From IMG/VR virus record IMGVR_UViG_3300021963_000533, positions 1 through 27,522 of that record: a stretch of DNA of 27,522 nucleotides; one strand, 5' to 3'. Position numbers and translations under genes: made by a program. The notes beneath the pieces are model-generated. The model was not told the DNA's origin and ran no database searches. It worked only from the letters and a program-made list of their open reading frames with translations. Below, piece by piece: positions 15,900-22,624 of the stretch. This DNA is from a virus. Every line of letters begins with the position of its first letter. Position 1 is the first letter of the stretch.

Positions 15900-16621
15900 A
15901 TATTAAGCTCCTTTTTCATTGCCAACATATTAAAGGTAAGGATTAAAGGCAAGTCAGTTACTTCCTTCATCTTAGTTAGATCCTCATTGCATAGACTATA
16001 GAGTAGCCGTTCCCATGACCATTTAACAGCACTCTTTTTTTCTTGATCCGCTTTCTTATCCTCAGGTGTCTCAGGCGGTTCATCCTCATCAATGCTATCT
16101 GACTCGAATAACAATTCATACTTACCCATGAATGTTTCTCTAAATGATAGGTATTCGGGTATTATGCCATAGATGTCATTTATATTATACTCATCAAACA
16201 ACTCATGCCTATCAAATGGATTAAACTTATAAGGCTCAAAGACTAACTCACCCCACTCATTGATTGAATGCTTTCGGTAACAGATAGAGGCTATATGTCC
16301 AATGTGTTTAGTATAATCATTTGAGAAGAAATATTCCATATCAATGAACTCACCTGTTGTGAGCTTAGATAATGGCTTGAACTTCCACTCGTCAAGGTCA
16401 TGTTTATAGTTTTTAGATGGTTCAGAGTTTATAAATGTAATATCTCTAAGCATCGAGCTTACCTCACTTACATCTAAGTCCTCTAAGTCATCTGAACTAA
16501 TATCGGCAAGTGTGGCAAGTATCTCAATCTCTCGTGTGAATGTTTCTTCTATAGAGTAAAGTTCCCGTATCTCTTTAAACTGTAAAACATCTATCTCATT
16601 CCACGACTTTGGCAGGTTCAT
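15896..16621 (-). CDS. minus-strand tail-chaperone-like protein B, 241 aa
   Basis: One of two adjacent minus-strand genes. Its N-terminal ~100 residues resemble those of its upstream neighbour: LPKSWNEIDVLQFKEI here against IPNQLNELTVQQFEDI there, followed in both by a long helix, an acidic DLEDLDVSEV / DFEDTSIEDF segment and a later helix ending EYF / KAM. The remainder (residues ~100-241) is unique and includes a charged linker (DEDEPPETPEDKKADQEKK) and a C-terminal KWSWERLLYSLCNEDLTKM helix. An in-frame ATG at 16654 would add 11 residues; I prefer 16621 because it aligns with the paralogue's start. It overlaps gene A by 26 nt in the +1 frame. The genomic setting suggests tail-assembly chaperones, but the family is not recognised. 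Confidence 0.6.
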   Translation of the reverse strand: MNLPKSWNEIDVLQFKEIRELYSIEETFTREIEILATLADISSDDLEDLDVSEVSSMLRDITFINSEPSKNYKHDLDEWKFKPLSKLTTGEFIDMEYFFSNDYTKHIGHIASICYRKHSINEWGELVFEPYKFNPFDRHELFDEYNINDIYGIIPEYLSFRETFMGKYELLFESDSIDEDEPPETPEDKKADQEKKSAVKWSWERLLYSLCNEDLTKMKEVTDLPLILTFNMLAMKKELNI

Positions 16622-17141
16622 TCTTAGGTAATTCTTTTGAAAGTTTAGAACCAATTTCAGCTAAGTAAGGAACAGCAAGAGCCGCTTTTTGTTCACGTAT
16701 TAATTTTGCTTTGTGCTTGATATGTGCCTCAGCATAATGCTCAGTCTTAGTAAGGTCTTCACGTTTGAATAAAATAGCAAGTATCTCAGAGATATAACCT
16801 TTGTGCCTTGATGCCATAGCCTTCTCAATATGCTTAGTGTCACGTACTGATAGTTTGAACTCAGTATCAAAGGCAGTATATTTATATCCATCAAGCTCAA
16901 TTGAGTTCACTATCTTTTTAGCGCCTTTGATATTATTGAAGTCCCTTACATAGGCTTTAAAATCCTCGATTGAGGTATCCTCAAAATCCTCTTCTTTGAT
17001 TCCTAATAGTTCAAACACTGCAAGGTGCTTTTCTATTGCATCAAGATCCTGTTTAGCGTGAATGTTTGTAATGTCTTCAAACTGCTGCACCGTTAACTCA
17101 TTGAGTTGATTGGGTATTTTTTTACCTAAAATTTCTACCAT
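16596..17141 (-). CDS. minus-strand tail-chaperone-like protein A, 181 aa
   Basis: A 181-aa acidic, helical protein, first gene of the only minus-strand operon. The domain shared with protein B spans about residues 8-110. The rest is helical (DTKHIEKAMASRHKGYISEILAILF, then AEAHIKHKAKLIREQKAAL). Two consecutive genes with a shared N-terminal domain, a short out-of-frame overlap and a place among head/tail genes recall the G/GT pair of tail-assembly chaperones, but here the second protein carries its own copy of the domain rather than gaining it by frameshift. No classical slippery heptamer was seen in the overlap. The leader is AT-rich. Confidence 0.6.
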   Translation of the reverse strand: MVEILGKKIPNQLNELTVQQFEDITNIHAKQDLDAIEKHLAVFELLGIKEEDFEDTSIEDFKAYVRDFNNIKGAKKIVNSIELDGYKYTAFDTEFKLSVRDTKHIEKAMASRHKGYISEILAILFKREDLTKTEHYAEAHIKHKAKLIREQKAALAVPYLAEIGSKLSKELPKNEPAKVVE

Positions 17142-17157
17142 AGATTTTAATTTTTAA

Positions 17158-17165
17158 CAAATATA
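17158..17165 (-). promoter_or_regulatory. host-type -7 box for the minus-strand pair
   Basis: Read on the minus strand the sequence is TATATTTG, an exact TAnnTTTG -7 box 16 nt upstream of the ATG at 17141. No clear -33 TTG lies at the proper distance, so the promoter is incomplete. It is back to back with the TACAATATAG element at 17174-17183. Confidence 0.4.
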
Positions 17166-17173
17166 ACACTTTC

Positions 17174-17183
17174 TACAATATAG
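17174..17183 (+). promoter_or_regulatory. TACAATATAG element, copy 4
   Basis: Exact TACAATATAG, then GC and the ATG at 17186. It lies in the 44-nt space between divergent genes, so a plus-strand promoter must be here or arise by read-through from antisense territory. This strengthens the promoter reading of the element. Confidence 0.8.
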
Positions 17184-17185
17184 GC

Positions 17186-18178
17186 ATGGATAGACCCGTC
17201 TATAAAATTACTATTGACCCTGAGTACAGCGATGGCGAAGAGTTAGGTATGTCAATGATTGCCTTTACTTCAAAGCCTGCTATCAAGGTTAAAGGTATGG
17301 CATTCAATGCCGCTGTTCCTATGACATTTAAAGATGACGTTAAGATGCGTATTGTGGCACCTGCCATGATACCGATGCAAATCTACAGAAGAGATGAGGA
17401 TGGCTTTGAATATGATGTTCAATTCACAGCTGAGGTCATTGAGTCTATTCATGCAAAGTTCATGCAGGATCTTAAGAATAAAGATATTTTCAACTTAGAG
17501 CATGATGCTGAAGAGAAAGTACCTGCTTATATTCTTGAGGCATGGATAGTTGACAATCCAAAGGAGGATAAAGCATTCAGCACTTATGGTATTGATGTAC
17601 CTAAGGGGACATTGATGCTGGTTAGTCAGGTGACAGATAAAGAGTACTATGATAGCTTAGTTGAGTCAGATCAAATAGGATATTCAATAGAGGGCTTCCT
17701 TGGATTAAAGATGTCGGAAATTTTAAAACTAAATACAATGAAGTTACCTGATGGAGAACATTTGATTGAAGGTAAGATATACGTCGTAAAAGATGGCGAG
17801 GTTATCGAGATCAAAGAAGAAACTAAAGAAGAAATGGCTGCAGAAGAGCCAGCTACTGAAGAGGCTGAGCAAGAAGCTGAGACAACTGTAAGTGATGCTG
17901 AAGAGGATGTACAAGAGGAAGAGGAAGAGACAGCTGCTGAGGATGTTGCTATGGCTGTTGATCCTGCTACTGATGCAGAGGCTGTACTTGCAATAGTTAT
18001 GCCTGTGATTGAGGAGCAAGTTACACAGCTTGTTGCTATGATTGCTGATTTAAAAAACCAACTTGAAGAGGCATTGAGTGCTGAGACAGTTGAAGAAGAG
18101 ATTGATCTTACAAAGGATGTTAAGATGAGTTCTCGAGAATTATTTAAAGAATTTGTAAAATTTTCAAAAACCAAATAA
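17186..18178 (+). CDS. XkdF-like prohead protease fused to an acidic scaffold-like tail, 330 aa
   Basis: Residues 1-175 follow the XkdF-type prohead serine protease: MRIVAPAMIPMQIYRRDEDG (54-73), YDVQFTAEVIESI (76-88), NLEHD with the likely catalytic His106, EAWIVDN (118-124), YGIDVPKGTLML (134-145) and GYSIEGFLG with the likely catalytic Ser167. Residues ~205-330 switch to a Glu/Ala-rich, coiled-coil-like tail (EEEEETAAED at 244-253; MPVIEEQVTQLVAMIADLKNQL at 272-293) with a short basic end. That tail looks like a scaffold, as in protease-scaffold fusions. The gene lies 1 nt before the major capsid gene. It probably guides shell assembly and cleaves scaffold and possibly capsid. Confidence 0.85.
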   Translation: MDRPVYKITIDPEYSDGEELGMSMIAFTSKPAIKVKGMAFNAAVPMTFKDDVKMRIVAPAMIPMQIYRRDEDGFEYDVQFTAEVIESIHAKFMQDLKNKDIFNLEHDAEEKVPAYILEAWIVDNPKEDKAFSTYGIDVPKGTLMLVSQVTDKEYYDSLVESDQIGYSIEGFLGLKMSEILKLNTMKLPDGEHLIEGKIYVVKDGEVIEIKEETKEEMAAEEPATEEAEQEAETTVSDAEEDVQEEEEETAAEDVAMAVDPATDAEAVLAIVMPVIEEQVTQLVAMIADLKNQLEEALSAETVEEEIDLTKDVKMSSRELFKEFVKFSKTK

Positions 18179-18179
18179 A

Positions 18180-19115
18180 ATGAACCGTAAATTAAAATTT
18201 GATTTAGAGGTAGAAACTAATGCTTTGCTATGTGCAAACCCTGATGAGTTCTACTCAAAGGCGTATCTTACACAAGAAGATATTCCTAACAACTTCCGTA
18301 CCTTACCGGGTATCAAATCTAAAACTAAGTTAGCCAATGTAACTTTTGGATCAATCCTACAAGCATCTACTTGTAACTTTAATGCTCCAACTGATTCATT
18401 GGATGCTGTTGACATCGACGTATGTCCTTTGTCTGCAATGGCTCAGTTATGTCAATTTGACTTAGAGCAATCATTCTTAGCATTGCAAATGTCAAAAGGA
18501 TCTAATGGTGATTTCACTGTTGCATCTTTTATGTCATACTACTGGAATGAAATGGCTGCTCAAATCGGTCAAGACATTGAGTTGCTAAGATGGCAAGGTG
18601 ATGTTGAGTCTGAGGATACTTTGTTATCTCTTTGTAATGGATACATCAAACAATTGTGTGGTGATGGTTCTATCGCTGCTGGTCTTTATGCAGGTGCTAT
18701 TGATAGCACGAATGTACTTGCTACATTTGAAACTGTATTAAATGCTGCTCCATCTGCAATCGTTCGTAAAAAAGCTGACTTGAGATTTTATGTTTCAACT
18801 AACGTAGCTCAGGCTTATGAATTAGCTGCTGCATCAGGTAACACGATGACTTATGTTACATTACCATTAGGATTAACTTTCTTAGGTATCAATGTAGTTG
18901 TGTGTGAGGGTATGGCTGACAACACTATCGTATTGACTTTGAAAAATAACCTTATCTATGCATTTGATGCTGAAGGTGATGACAAAGCATTGAAAGCTGT
19001 TAACTTAAATGACTCAGTTGCTGAGCCTTATTTGAGAACAAGAGCTAACATGAAAGTTGGATTCCACTATGTGAACCCTGCTGAGATCGTTGTTTATAAC
19101 GTTTGCTTCGATTAA
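18180..19115 (+). CDS. major capsid protein (HK97-type fold expected), 311 aa
   Basis: Main shell protein, assigned by its place directly after the protease/scaffold gene, its size, and patterns typical of Bacteroidota-phage capsids: DIDVCPLSAMAQLCQFDLEQ in the first half, a long FMSYYWNEMAAQIGQDIELLRWQG helix-like spine (about residues 117-140), LRFYVSTNVAQAYELAA, LGLTFLGINVVVCEGM and a closing VGFHYVNPAEIVVYNV strand. It holds eight or so cysteines, more than usual. The leader is strongly A-rich (CAAATAAAATG), a known feature of well-translated Bacteroidota genes. A strong terminator follows the stop. Confidence 0.88.
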   Translation: MNRKLKFDLEVETNALLCANPDEFYSKAYLTQEDIPNNFRTLPGIKSKTKLANVTFGSILQASTCNFNAPTDSLDAVDIDVCPLSAMAQLCQFDLEQSFLALQMSKGSNGDFTVASFMSYYWNEMAAQIGQDIELLRWQGDVESEDTLLSLCNGYIKQLCGDGSIAAGLYAGAIDSTNVLATFETVLNAAPSAIVRKKADLRFYVSTNVAQAYELAAASGNTMTYVTLPLGLTFLGINVVVCEGMADNTIVLTLKNNLIYAFDAEGDDKALKAVNLNDSVAEPYLRTRANMKVGFHYVNPAEIVVYNVCFD

Positions 19116-19125
19116 ACTATAAGTA

Positions 19126-19151
19126 AGGGGGTGTTAAAGCCCCCTATTTTT
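19126..19151 (+). terminator. intrinsic terminator after the major capsid gene
   Basis: AGGGGG (19126-19131) pairs with CCCCCT (19140-19145) around an 8-nt loop, followed by ATTTTTAA. It lies 10 nt after the capsid stop. Partial read-through would be needed to reach the tail tube gene, because no TACAATATAG copy follows. Confidence 0.8.
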
Positions 19152-19172
19152 AACAATTAAAAAATTAACACA

Positions 19173-19694
19173 ATGAGCTGTGCAACATTAGAAACAATTT
19201 TAAAATCTTGCGACAACAACTCTGGAGGGATCTATAAGTTCTATGTTAATCAACAAGACAACATTGATGTTGTGACTACTGATGAAACAGGAACTAATTG
19301 GATCGTTGACGGAATAACATTAGTTGATCCGAATTTGCCCTTTATAGAGTTAGAGTTTAGAAGAAATGTGTCCTCTTATACTGAGGACTCTGCTATTGAC
19401 TTGATCAACGGTTCAAGTTATGTAACTGCTACTATAAACTTGATGTTTCATAGAAGAGATCAAGAGAAGTCAAGAGCTATTAAAGTTCTTGGGTCTGGTC
19501 AACAATATTTGGCTGGTATTGTACAAGATGCAAATGGTAAATACTGGTGGTTCCCTTACTTGCAAGTTTCTGCAACAGGTGAAGGATCAGGAACAACTCG
19601 AGCTGATGGTTCAAAATATTCAGTTACTTTGGTTGCTGAAAATGAGTTCCTTGCTTATGAGGTTGATGCAACTATTATCCCAGGATTACTATAG
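19173..19694 (+). CDS. major tail tube protein (probable), 173 aa
   Basis: A 173-aa beta-rich protein following the major capsid gene. Strands are evident: GGIYKFYVNQQDNIDVVTTD, LPFIELEFRRNVSSYTED (~53-70), SSYVTATINLMFHRRD (~81-96), YLAGIVQDANGKYWWFPYL and SKYSVTLVAENEFLAYEV. This alternation and length suit a tail tube subunit; a family-specific signature is not visible. The N-terminus has two cysteines (positions 3 and 13). The leader is A-rich (AAATTAACACAATG), suggesting high expression. It is flanked by terminators on both sides (19126-19151 and 19713-19740). Confidence 0.65.
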   Translation: MSCATLETILKSCDNNSGGIYKFYVNQQDNIDVVTTDETGTNWIVDGITLVDPNLPFIELEFRRNVSSYTEDSAIDLINGSSYVTATINLMFHRRDQEKSRAIKVLGSGQQYLAGIVQDANGKYWWFPYLQVSATGEGSGTTRADGSKYSVTLVAENEFLAYEVDATIIPGLL

Positions 19695-19712
19695 TCTCGC
19701 CATAGATTATGT

Positions 19713-19740
19713 AAGAGCCTCACTTCGGTGGGGCTTTTTT
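19713..19740 (+). terminator. strong intrinsic terminator after the tail tube gene
   Basis: AGCCTCAC (19716-19723), tetraloop TTCG, GTGGGGCT (19728-19735; one T-G pair), extended by A-T pairs at the base and followed by a T-run to 19740. It is a textbook rho-independent terminator, 19 nt after the stop at 19694. Confidence 0.9.
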
Positions 19741-19759
19741 AATTATTTAATCTATTAAG

Positions 19760-19769
19760 TACAATATAG
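19760..19769 (+). promoter_or_regulatory. TACAATATAG element, copy 5
   Basis: Exact TACAATATAG, then AT and the ATG at 19772. It lies only 20 nt after a strong terminator, so the portal/lysis operon needs a fresh promoter here. This is the best single argument that the element is a promoter. Confidence 0.85.
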
Positions 19770-19771
19770 AT

Positions 19772-20107
19772 ATGATATATCTTGAAAAGGATAGTGTAAA
19801 CAGTTTTGTTTTGACCTTAACAGAGGTTGCAACAATAAGCAACCCTTTCTATTTATTTGAATTTGAAGATGAGTTTAATACATCTCTTGATCCAATATAC
19901 TGGGAAGGTACTGATACCTCACCTTATCCTGAGAGATACAACCTTTTCACCTTTGATGAGCCAACAGATGGAGCCTTGATCAAAGGTCAGTATAAATATA
20001 AAGTTTATGAAAGCCTTATACCTACTCTTGATCCTACAGGATTGAACATGATTGAAGAGGGTCGGATGGTTGTGGCTGGCGTAGCAGTTAATTCAATATA
20101 TGACTAA
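19772..20107 (+). CDS. conserved phage structural-block protein, 111 aa
   Basis: An acidic beta-rich protein of a style I recognise from Bacteroidota phages: MIYLEKDSVNSFVLTLTE, then NPFYLFEFEDEF, and a C-terminal EEGRMVVAGVAVNSIYD. Related proteins often sit beside portal or neck genes, but their exact role is not known to me. Here it is the first gene after a terminator and a TACAATATAG element, and its stop overlaps the portal ATG by 1 nt (TAATG). No membrane segment. A minor virion protein is a reasonable guess. Confidence 0.65.
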   Translation: MIYLEKDSVNSFVLTLTEVATISNPFYLFEFEDEFNTSLDPIYWEGTDTSPYPERYNLFTFDEPTDGALIKGQYKYKVYESLIPTLDPTGLNMIEEGRMVVAGVAVNSIYD

Positions 20108-21423
20108 TGGCATGGTATAGCAGATTCATAGGCAGTAAGCCACAAACACCTGAGATTGTCGAAGGTTATCAATCATTTAGTACGCCGTTTCAAAAAGTGG
20201 GCGGTGCTAACTTATCACTGCCTTATGTCAATGGGCGTTATCAAGTGGCTGGTTATATTCCATTTGGCCAGGATAATATGTACCCTGAGCTCCTTAATCA
20301 AATGTACTATAGTTCCCCTTTACATGGTGCAATAGTAGATTATAAGTCTAATGCTGTGATCGGAGGTGGTTATACTCTTGAGACTAAGGAAATGACCAAC
20401 GATGATAAACTCAAATTGTTTACATTTGAAAAGAAAATCAAGTTAGCAAGAACCGATAAGGATATTACTAAACAGTTGATTGTACACAATAGGGTTTATT
20501 TTAAGCTATGTTACAGCAAGAAAGGTGATTTAACAAAGGTTTATCCTGTTTCACCTGAGAAAGTGCGTATATCAAGAGATAAACAAACATATTTTTTATG
20601 TGAGGATTGGTCCTCAAGAATAGATGTAAAACCGATTAAGAAATACCATCCAACAAATACTGATTTAGAACAACTATATTGCTATGAGTTGATGGGATTA
20701 GGACAAGATTGGTATCCATTACCTCAATATTCAAGTGCTTTGAACTTTGCATTCTTATCTGGTGAGCTAAGTTACTTTGCAAAAGCTAACATTCAGAACT
20801 CAATATTCCCATCCTTTGCTATGATGTTCCCTAAAAGACCACAGTCAGAGGAAGAAAAGTCAATGATTAAGCAAACTATTGATAGATTAAAGGGGGCAGC
20901 TAATGCTGGAAAGGCAGTAGCGTTCTTTGCTAATAATCAAGATCAGTTACCTAAGATTGAGAGCCTACCAACCAACAGCAATGATAAGTTATTTCAAGAG
21001 GCATCAAGCCTTAACACTGAACAGATATGCTTTGCTCATACTATTGATCCAATACTTATGGGTATTAGGACCACAGGAGCACTTGGCTCAGGTAGTGATA
21101 TTAAACAGGCTTATGTAATCTTTGAAAAAAACGTAGTAATGCCTTTGAGAAATCATATTGAACAGATAGTTAATGAGCTGTTACATATTGCTAAGATACC
21201 AGGTAAGTATTCTATCAATAATTTTCAGATTATCAATGAGACTATTGTCGAACTTGAAGGTGATACCTCTAAGACTTCAGATGCTTTGAACTCATTAAGT
21301 CCTTTGGTTGCTACTAAGGTACTTGAAAAAATGACTCCTAATGAGATTAGAGCATTAGCCTCACTGCCTCCAATTGAGGGAGGTGATGTTATATCAAATG
21401 AATCAACAACACCTGCACCATGA
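20107..21423 (+). CDS. portal protein, 438 aa
   Basis: Forms the dodecameric ring at one capsid vertex through which DNA passes. Supporting patterns: IPFGQDNMYPELLNQMYYSSPLHGAIVDYKSNAVIG region (residues ~51-86), a GDLTKVYPVSPEKVRIS strand pair, the long FLSGELSYFAKANIQNS helix, an acidic/basic stem region with KSMIKQTIDRLKGAANAGKAVAFF, and the DPILMGIRTTGALGSGSDIKQAYVIFEKN segment that resembles the crown-proximal part of phage portal proteins. The length is typical. It overlaps both neighbours by a few nt. Its position after capsid and tail tube, instead of after terL, is unusual. Confidence 0.85.
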   Translation: MAWYSRFIGSKPQTPEIVEGYQSFSTPFQKVGGANLSLPYVNGRYQVAGYIPFGQDNMYPELLNQMYYSSPLHGAIVDYKSNAVIGGGYTLETKEMTNDDKLKLFTFEKKIKLARTDKDITKQLIVHNRVYFKLCYSKKGDLTKVYPVSPEKVRISRDKQTYFLCEDWSSRIDVKPIKKYHPTNTDLEQLYCYELMGLGQDWYPLPQYSSALNFAFLSGELSYFAKANIQNSIFPSFAMMFPKRPQSEEEKSMIKQTIDRLKGAANAGKAVAFFANNQDQLPKIESLPTNSNDKLFQEASSLNTEQICFAHTIDPILMGIRTTGALGSGSDIKQAYVIFEKNVVMPLRNHIEQIVNELLHIAKIPGKYSINNFQIINETIVELEGDTSKTSDALNSLSPLVATKVLEKMTPNEIRALASLPPIEGGDVISNESTTPAP

Positions 21424-21989
21424 ACTACTTTATAACAGAAAACTATTTAAAGACAAACACTCCTATTACATTCAATGTTGATGTAACAGATGTTACGCCT
21501 TACATAGCTACTCAATCACAGCTTAGAGTGATGCCTATCTTAGGCACTATCTTTTATAATCATTTATTAGCAGCTTATAATGCTCAGACATTAACACCTG
21601 AAGAGGAAGATCTTGTATCATTTATACAACCTGTGATTGCATGGAGATCAGCTGAGGATGCTGTTTTTGGATTGACTTACCAACTTAAGAATAAAGGACT
21701 TCAAACTCAGTTCGGTGACTTTTCAGGATCGGTAACACGTTCAGAGGTTGCCTTTGGAATGGAGCACTATGCACAAAAGGCTTCATTCTTTGAAACAAGA
21801 TTAACAAGATACTTGATAGCTAATAAAGATTTGTATCCTATATTTATATCAGAGGCAAATAAAGACACCGACCTAAGACCAATGATTGACCATTGTAACT
21901 GCAATTGCAATGGTTTTTGTGATAATAGCTGCCCTTGTTTTGGCAACTATAGAGAGAATGGATATAATAATAGCATATTGATTTTGTGA
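21420..21989 (+). CDS. head-tail connector-like protein (DUF6712-type) with Cys-rich tail, 189 aa
   Basis: Residues 1-150 look like the helical adaptor proteins that follow portals in Bacteroidota phages (ITENYLKTNTPITFNVDVTD, IATQSQLRVMPILGTIFY, LVSFIQPVIAWRSAEDAVF, MEHYAQKASFFETRLTRYL). The last 31 residues are distinct: cysteines at 159, 161, 163, 167, 171 and 173 in a CxCxCxxxCxxxCxC pattern, followed by an Asn/Tyr tail. This could bind metal or form disulfides in the virion; the adaptor fold itself does not need it. The gene overlaps the portal gene by 4 nt and the next gene by 4 nt. Confidence 0.7.
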   Translation: MNYFITENYLKTNTPITFNVDVTDVTPYIATQSQLRVMPILGTIFYNHLLAAYNAQTLTPEEEDLVSFIQPVIAWRSAEDAVFGLTYQLKNKGLQTQFGDFSGSVTRSEVAFGMEHYAQKASFFETRLTRYLIANKDLYPIFISEANKDTDLRPMIDHCNCNCNGFCDNSCPCFGNYRENGYNNSILIL

Positions 21990-22279
21990 TGGGATTTAAC
22001 GAAGTGGCATTTACAGTAATAACAATACTCATATCTGGAATAGGATATTTTTTAAAAAGTTTACATTCAGATTTAAAGAAAGTAATGGATGAACAAAAGA
22101 CTATAATTGAAACGCAAGGAAAGCTAAAAGGTAAAATTGAGCTTGTTGACAATGAGTCAAGGTTTAAATATGATGCTATTGAGAAAATGACCCAACTTGA
22201 GATCAAACACCTTGCTGAGCAGGTTAGCGAATTAACTACAAGTGTAAAGAAACTAATAGAAATACAACTATCAAAATGA
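21986..22279 (+). CDS. membrane-anchored coiled-coil protein, lysis-associated, 97 aa
   Basis: One N-terminal membrane segment (residues ~6-23, VAFTVITILISGIGYFL) followed by a highly charged helix (HSDLKKVMDEQKTIIE through SELTTSVKKLIEIQL) predicted to be coiled coil. This layout matches holin-associated XhlA/BhlA-like or spanin-like proteins and fits the gene's place just before a holin-like gene and the endolysin. The exact class cannot be fixed from sequence alone. It is chained to both neighbours by 4-nt ATGA overlaps. Confidence 0.65.
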   Translation: MMGFNEVAFTVITILISGIGYFLKSLHSDLKKVMDEQKTIIETQGKLKGKIELVDNESRFKYDAIEKMTQLEIKHLAEQVSELTTSVKKLIEIQLSK

Positions 22280-22485
22280 GTTTAGTAAAAAGATTCAATG
22301 CTCCGACTCCAAAGTTTTGGAAGAAAGTACAAAAGATTGCCATTGCCGTTGGGGCTGTGGCAGGTGTTATTGTTGCTGCTCCTATCACATTACCCGCTGC
22401 GGTTGTAACTGTAGCAGGATATGCCATAACAGCGGGAACAGTAGCCGCTACATTATCTCAGTTAACTGTTGAGGATGGAAAATGA
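22276..22485 (+). CDS. holin-like small membrane protein, 69 aa
   Basis: A 69-aa protein with a basic N-terminus (MSLVKRFNAPTPKFWKKVQK) and two hydrophobic Ala/Gly/Val/Thr-rich segments (~21-38 and ~43-60), then a short polar end. This pattern is very common just before endolysin genes in Bacteroidota phages and suggests a holin, which would release the endolysin at the end of infection. It overlaps the upstream gene by 4 nt and the downstream small membrane protein gene by 11 nt. Confidence 0.68.
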   Translation: MSLVKRFNAPTPKFWKKVQKIAIAVGAVAGVIVAAPITLPAAVVTVAGYAITAGTVAATLSQLTVEDGK

Positions 22486-22624
22486 TTTATATGTTGATAG
22501 CTTGCTTAAAGCCAATTGTATTAGAGAGCCTCAAGTAATCACTCATATAGATAATTCAAGTGCAGTAATATTTATTCTATTATTTATTGTAAGTTTGTTT
22601 TTAATTTATAAATTCAGAAAATGA
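22475..22624 (+). CDS. small single-span membrane protein in the lysis cassette, 49 aa
   Basis: A short ORF that fills the gap between the holin-like gene and the endolysin. It encodes a 29-residue polar N-terminus with one cysteine (Cys15), then a hydrophobic span AVIFILLFIVSLFLIYKF (30-47) and a basic end. It overlaps the previous gene by 11 nt and the endolysin gene by 4 nt, as a genuine member of a compact operon would. It could be a second holin component, an antiholin or a spanin-like peptide. There is no lipobox. Confidence 0.6.
   Translation: MENDLYVDSLLKANCIREPQVITHIDNSSAVIFILLFIVSLFLIYKFRK

Noticed and set aside
16596-16654. Programmed frameshift between the two minus-strand genes
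   Set aside because: No classical slippery heptamer is seen in the overlap, and the second gene carries its own ATG and its own copy of the shared domain; kept only as an open question.
17671-18174. 167-aa minus-strand Ser-rich open frame
   Set aside because: It is the antisense shadow of the Glu/Ala-rich scaffold tail of the prohead protease; GAA/GAG/GCT repeats read backwards give Ser-rich open frames.
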